Assembly: GCA_002292855.1 (NCBI GenBank)
Contig: DBBY01000013.1
Span: 1 to 40,264, forward strand
Direction of reading: 5' to 3'
DNA length: 40,264 bases
DNA from: Flavobacteriales bacterium UBA972
GTDB taxonomy: Bacteria; Bacteroidota; Bacteroidia; Flavobacteriales; Schleiferiaceae
Both the position numbers and the translations under genes were made by a program. Below the pieces are notes generated by a model. The model did no database searches and had not been told where the DNA came from. It saw only the letters and a list, made by a program, of their open reading frames with translations. How positions within the stretch are numbered: position 1 is the stretch's first letter; each line of letters starts with the position of its first letter. Positions 38,420-40,264 of the stretch are shown piece after piece.

Positions 38420-38889
38420 ATATCCAGGTCCCCATTGAGGTAGTTGAGCGCTCTGAACTCAACGCCCGCCAACGCGAACTGCTCGAGCAGGCAATTGGGG
38501 CCTTGGATCATGCGCACGCGCCGTATTCCGGATTCCGGGTGGCCGCCGCAGCGCGCTTGGCCGACGGCCAAATCGTGACTGGGACCAACCAAGAGAACGC
38601 GTCCTATCCCGTCGGAATTTGCGCGGAGCGCGTGGCGCTGTCGACGGTAAACAGTATTGCTCCCGGGGCGCGAATCCTCGAAATGGTGGTGACCTACCGC
38701 CCGAGCAGCGGCCCAGGCCACAGTCCTCTTGCCCCCTGCGGGATGTGCCGTCAGGCCCTTGTGGAACAGCACGTGCGGCAAAAATACGCCCTGAGACTTA
38801 TTCTGGCCGCCGAAACAGGCCCTGTTTGGCTATTGGGCAACGCCAGCGACCTATTGCCCCTCGCCTTTACTCCTTCAGACCTCGACTAA
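38416..38889 (+). CDS. cdd: Cytidine deaminase
   Basis: Deaminates cytidine and deoxycytidine in pyrimidine salvage. The 157-residue protein shows the zinc site with CAERVAL (Cys-Ala-Glu) and PCGMCRQAL, and the substrate segment 'APYSGFRVAAAARLADG'. It overlaps the kinase (ATGA) and the aminotransferase (TAATG), so it shares their transcript though not their pathway. Confidence 0.95.
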   Translation: MNIQVPIEVVERSELNARQRELLEQAIGALDHAHAPYSGFRVAAAARLADGQIVTGTNQENASYPVGICAERVALSTVNSIAPGARILEMVVTYRPSSGPGHSPLAPCGMCRQALVEQHVRQKYALRLILAAETGPVWLLGNASDLLPLAFTPSDLD

Positions 38890-40034
38890 TGTTTGCGCCT
38901 GCAGGACTCAGCATTTTTGCCGAGATGACGGCGCTCGCTCAACGCTACGGAGCGCTCAACCTCGCCCAAGGGTTTCCGGAATTTGGCCCTGACCCCGAAC
39001 TCATAGCCGCCTTTCACCGGGCCTTGGACGCGGAATCCGCACAGTATGCACCCATGCCGGGGCTTCTAAGGTTGCGCGAAGCGGTTGCAGCCGACCAGTT
39101 GCGGCGAAACGGAACCGCCTACGACCCCCAGCATGAAATCACGGTGGTCCCTGGGGCGACCGTGGGTATCTTTTCAGCCATCCAGGCCCTGTGCGGTCCG
39201 GGAGACGAAGTCATTCTGCTCGAGCCCGCCTACGATTCCTACCATCCCGCGGTGGTGATGTCGGGTGCGGTACCCGTAGCGGTTCCGCTTGAAATTGCCG
39301 CAGAGCGGGTCAGCGTCCATTGGGATGCACTTGCCGCCGCGGTGACCCCGCGCACCAAAATGATCGTGGTGAACAGCCCGCACAATCCGACGGGAATGGT
39401 CTGGACCCACCAAGACTGGGCAGAGCTTGCAGCTCGAATTCCTGAAGGTGCAGTGGTTTTGAGCGACGAAGTCTACGAAACCATGGTGTTTGACGGTGCT
39501 TCCTTGGCCAGCCCCCACCATAACCCGAGCTTGCGGCACCGGAGCCTTCGTGCGCTGAGCTTCGGCAAAACCTACCACGTAACCGGCTGGAAGCTCGGCG
39601 TAGTCTTGGCGCCCGAAAACCTCAGTATGCGCCTTAGAACGGCCTACCAGTTCATCGCCTTCTCGGCGTCAACGCCCGCCCAGCATTCCGTGGCCGACTT
39701 TCTTGCGTCACGCCCCGACTACCCCAACTACCTCGCGGATTTTTTTCAAGCGAAGCGCGACCTGCTCGCCGCATCGCTGAAAGAGAGCGGATTTCGAACG
39801 CTTCACAGCGCGGGGAGCTACTTTCTTTTGGTGGACTACTCCGCAGTAAGTGACCTAGCGGATCGTGAATTCGCCGAACAGCTCACCCGGGAGGCAGGCC
39901 TAGCCACTGTTCCGTTGAGCCCGTTCTATAGGGTTCCGCCCAAAGAGGAGCGAATGCTGAGGCTTTGCTTTGCCAAAGAGGACGCCACGTTGCGTGAAGC
40001 AGGTCAGCGCCTCCGCACCTGGAAGCAATCGTAG
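38889..40034 (+). CDS. Class I/II PLP aminotransferase (methionine/kynurenine type)
   Basis: A 381-residue PLP enzyme. Motifs seen are 'ALNLAQGFPEFGPDPELI', NSPHNPTGMVW (N and P contacts), SDEVYE (Asp to the pyridine nitrogen) and SFGKTYHVTGWKLG with the Schiff-base lysine. The whole pattern resembles the YbdL-type methionine aminotransferases that also accept aromatic amino acids. I start at ATG 38889, overlapping the cdd stop by one base; the frame stays open upstream through cdd but that part is not homologous. It ends two bases from the convergent acetyl-CoA synthetase. Confidence 0.9.
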   Translation: MFAPAGLSIFAEMTALAQRYGALNLAQGFPEFGPDPELIAAFHRALDAESAQYAPMPGLLRLREAVAADQLRRNGTAYDPQHEITVVPGATVGIFSAIQALCGPGDEVILLEPAYDSYHPAVVMSGAVPVAVPLEIAAERVSVHWDALAAAVTPRTKMIVVNSPHNPTGMVWTHQDWAELAARIPEGAVVLSDEVYETMVFDGASLASPHHNPSLRHRSLRALSFGKTYHVTGWKLGVVLAPENLSMRLRTAYQFIAFSASTPAQHSVADFLASRPDYPNYLADFFQAKRDLLAASLKESGFRTLHSAGSYFLLVDYSAVSDLADREFAEQLTREAGLATVPLSPFYRVPPKEERMLRLCFAKEDATLREAGQRLRTWKQS

Positions 40035-40036
40035 CT

Positions 40037-40264
40037 TCAGGGGTATGAACGCCCCGCCGCAATCTCATCCACCACCGAGGGGTCGAGCAGCGTCGTCGTG
40101 TCGCCAAAATTTGACGTGTCTCCCTCTGCAATTTTGCGAAGAATTCGACGCATGATTTTACCCGATCTCGTTTTGGGCAGGCCACTGACAAACTGAATCT
40201 CGTCCGGCTTGGCGATCGGACCAATAATCCGACTCACGGTTGCTGCAATGGCTTGGCGCGTGCG
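40037..40264 (-). CDS. acs: Acetyl-CoA synthetase, C-terminal fragment cut by the window edge
   Basis: The last 75 codons of an AMP-forming acetyl-CoA synthetase. The diagnostic sequence KTRSGKIMRRILRKIAEGD contains the C-terminal catalytic/acetylated lysine of the family, followed by 'GDTTTLLDPSVVDEI'. The frame is open to the window edge, so the 5' end lies beyond it. Confidence 0.92.
   Translation of the reverse strand, partial: RTRQAIAATVSRIIGPIAKPDEIQFVSGLPKTRSGKIMRRILRKIAEGDTSNFGDTTTLLDPSVVDEIAAGRSYP

Noticed and set aside
38619..38888. Long N-terminal extension of the aminotransferase
   Set aside because: It is the shadow frame of cdd, Arg/Pro-rich and unlike the family; the ATG at 38889 begins the homologous part.
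1..40264. tRNA genes, CRISPR arrays, insertion sequences or prophage
   Set aside because: Gaps between genes are too small and lack such structures; no transposase, integrase or repeat-spacer pattern was seen.

Overview
The window looks like chromosome from a member of the Bacteroidota, most likely a marine Flavobacteriales-type organism (the order-level placement is inference). Support comes from the Bacteroidota-type promoter box TAnnTTTG before many genes, the near absence of Shine-Dalgarno sites, a PorD/DUF4835 protein, an Rpb6-like omega subunit, a DUF6913 protein and a carotenoid operon. Coding density is very high, many neighbouring genes overlap by 1-14 bases, and no gene-free stretch exceeds about 240 bases. 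I saw no rRNA, tRNA, insertion sequence, prophage or CRISPR array.

Layout. 1-3.4 kb: a dihydroorotase-like protein without the usual metal ligands (5' end outside the window), a PhnP-like metallo-hydrolase and a conserved Bacteroidota protein of unknown function. 3.4-10.2 kb: a tightly overlapping minus-strand operon (ECF sigma, crtI, crtB, idi, PTPS, folE, photolyase) preceded by a CarH/LitR-type MerR regulator that keeps the B12-photoreceptor residues. An inverted repeat covers the operon's promoter, which suggests a light-switched carotenoid, pterin and DNA-repair response. 10.2-24.6 kb: housekeeping genes (prfC, fabI, recN, porD, coaBC, rpoZ, bamD, dapA, DUF6913, ligA, prmC, ribD) and a secreted metallopeptidase. 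24.6-28.8 kb: a thioesterase, an AT-rich region, dnaA, an RsmI-like methylase and mnmE.

28.8-33 kb holds the most unusual locus. It has a UbiA-family enzyme closely resembling homogentisate phytyl/prenyltransferases, a membrane-associated methyltransferase, and a divergent single protein fusing a phytol-kinase-like (VTE5) domain to a DUF92 (VTE6, phytyl-phosphate kinase) domain. Together these could salvage phytol into phytyl diphosphate and attach it to an aromatic head group, giving a tocopherol-like prenylquinol. A DUF3817 membrane protein and a YceI-type lipocalin-like lipoprotein follow.

33-40 kb: an envelope-protein operon (beta-barrel, DUF2147, lipoprotein), then a plus-strand operon pairing a GH109-like alpha-N-acetylgalactosaminidase with a NahK-like sugar 1-kinase and a sugar nucleotidyltransferase (probable GalNAc salvage), followed by cytidine deaminase, an aminotransferase and the 3' end of acetyl-CoA synthetase on the other strand.

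A feature across the window is a TAnnTTTG box placed only 4-5 bases before the start codon of at least five unrelated genes (seven or eight counting near matches). This suggests leaderless transcripts, and it helped choose several start codons.
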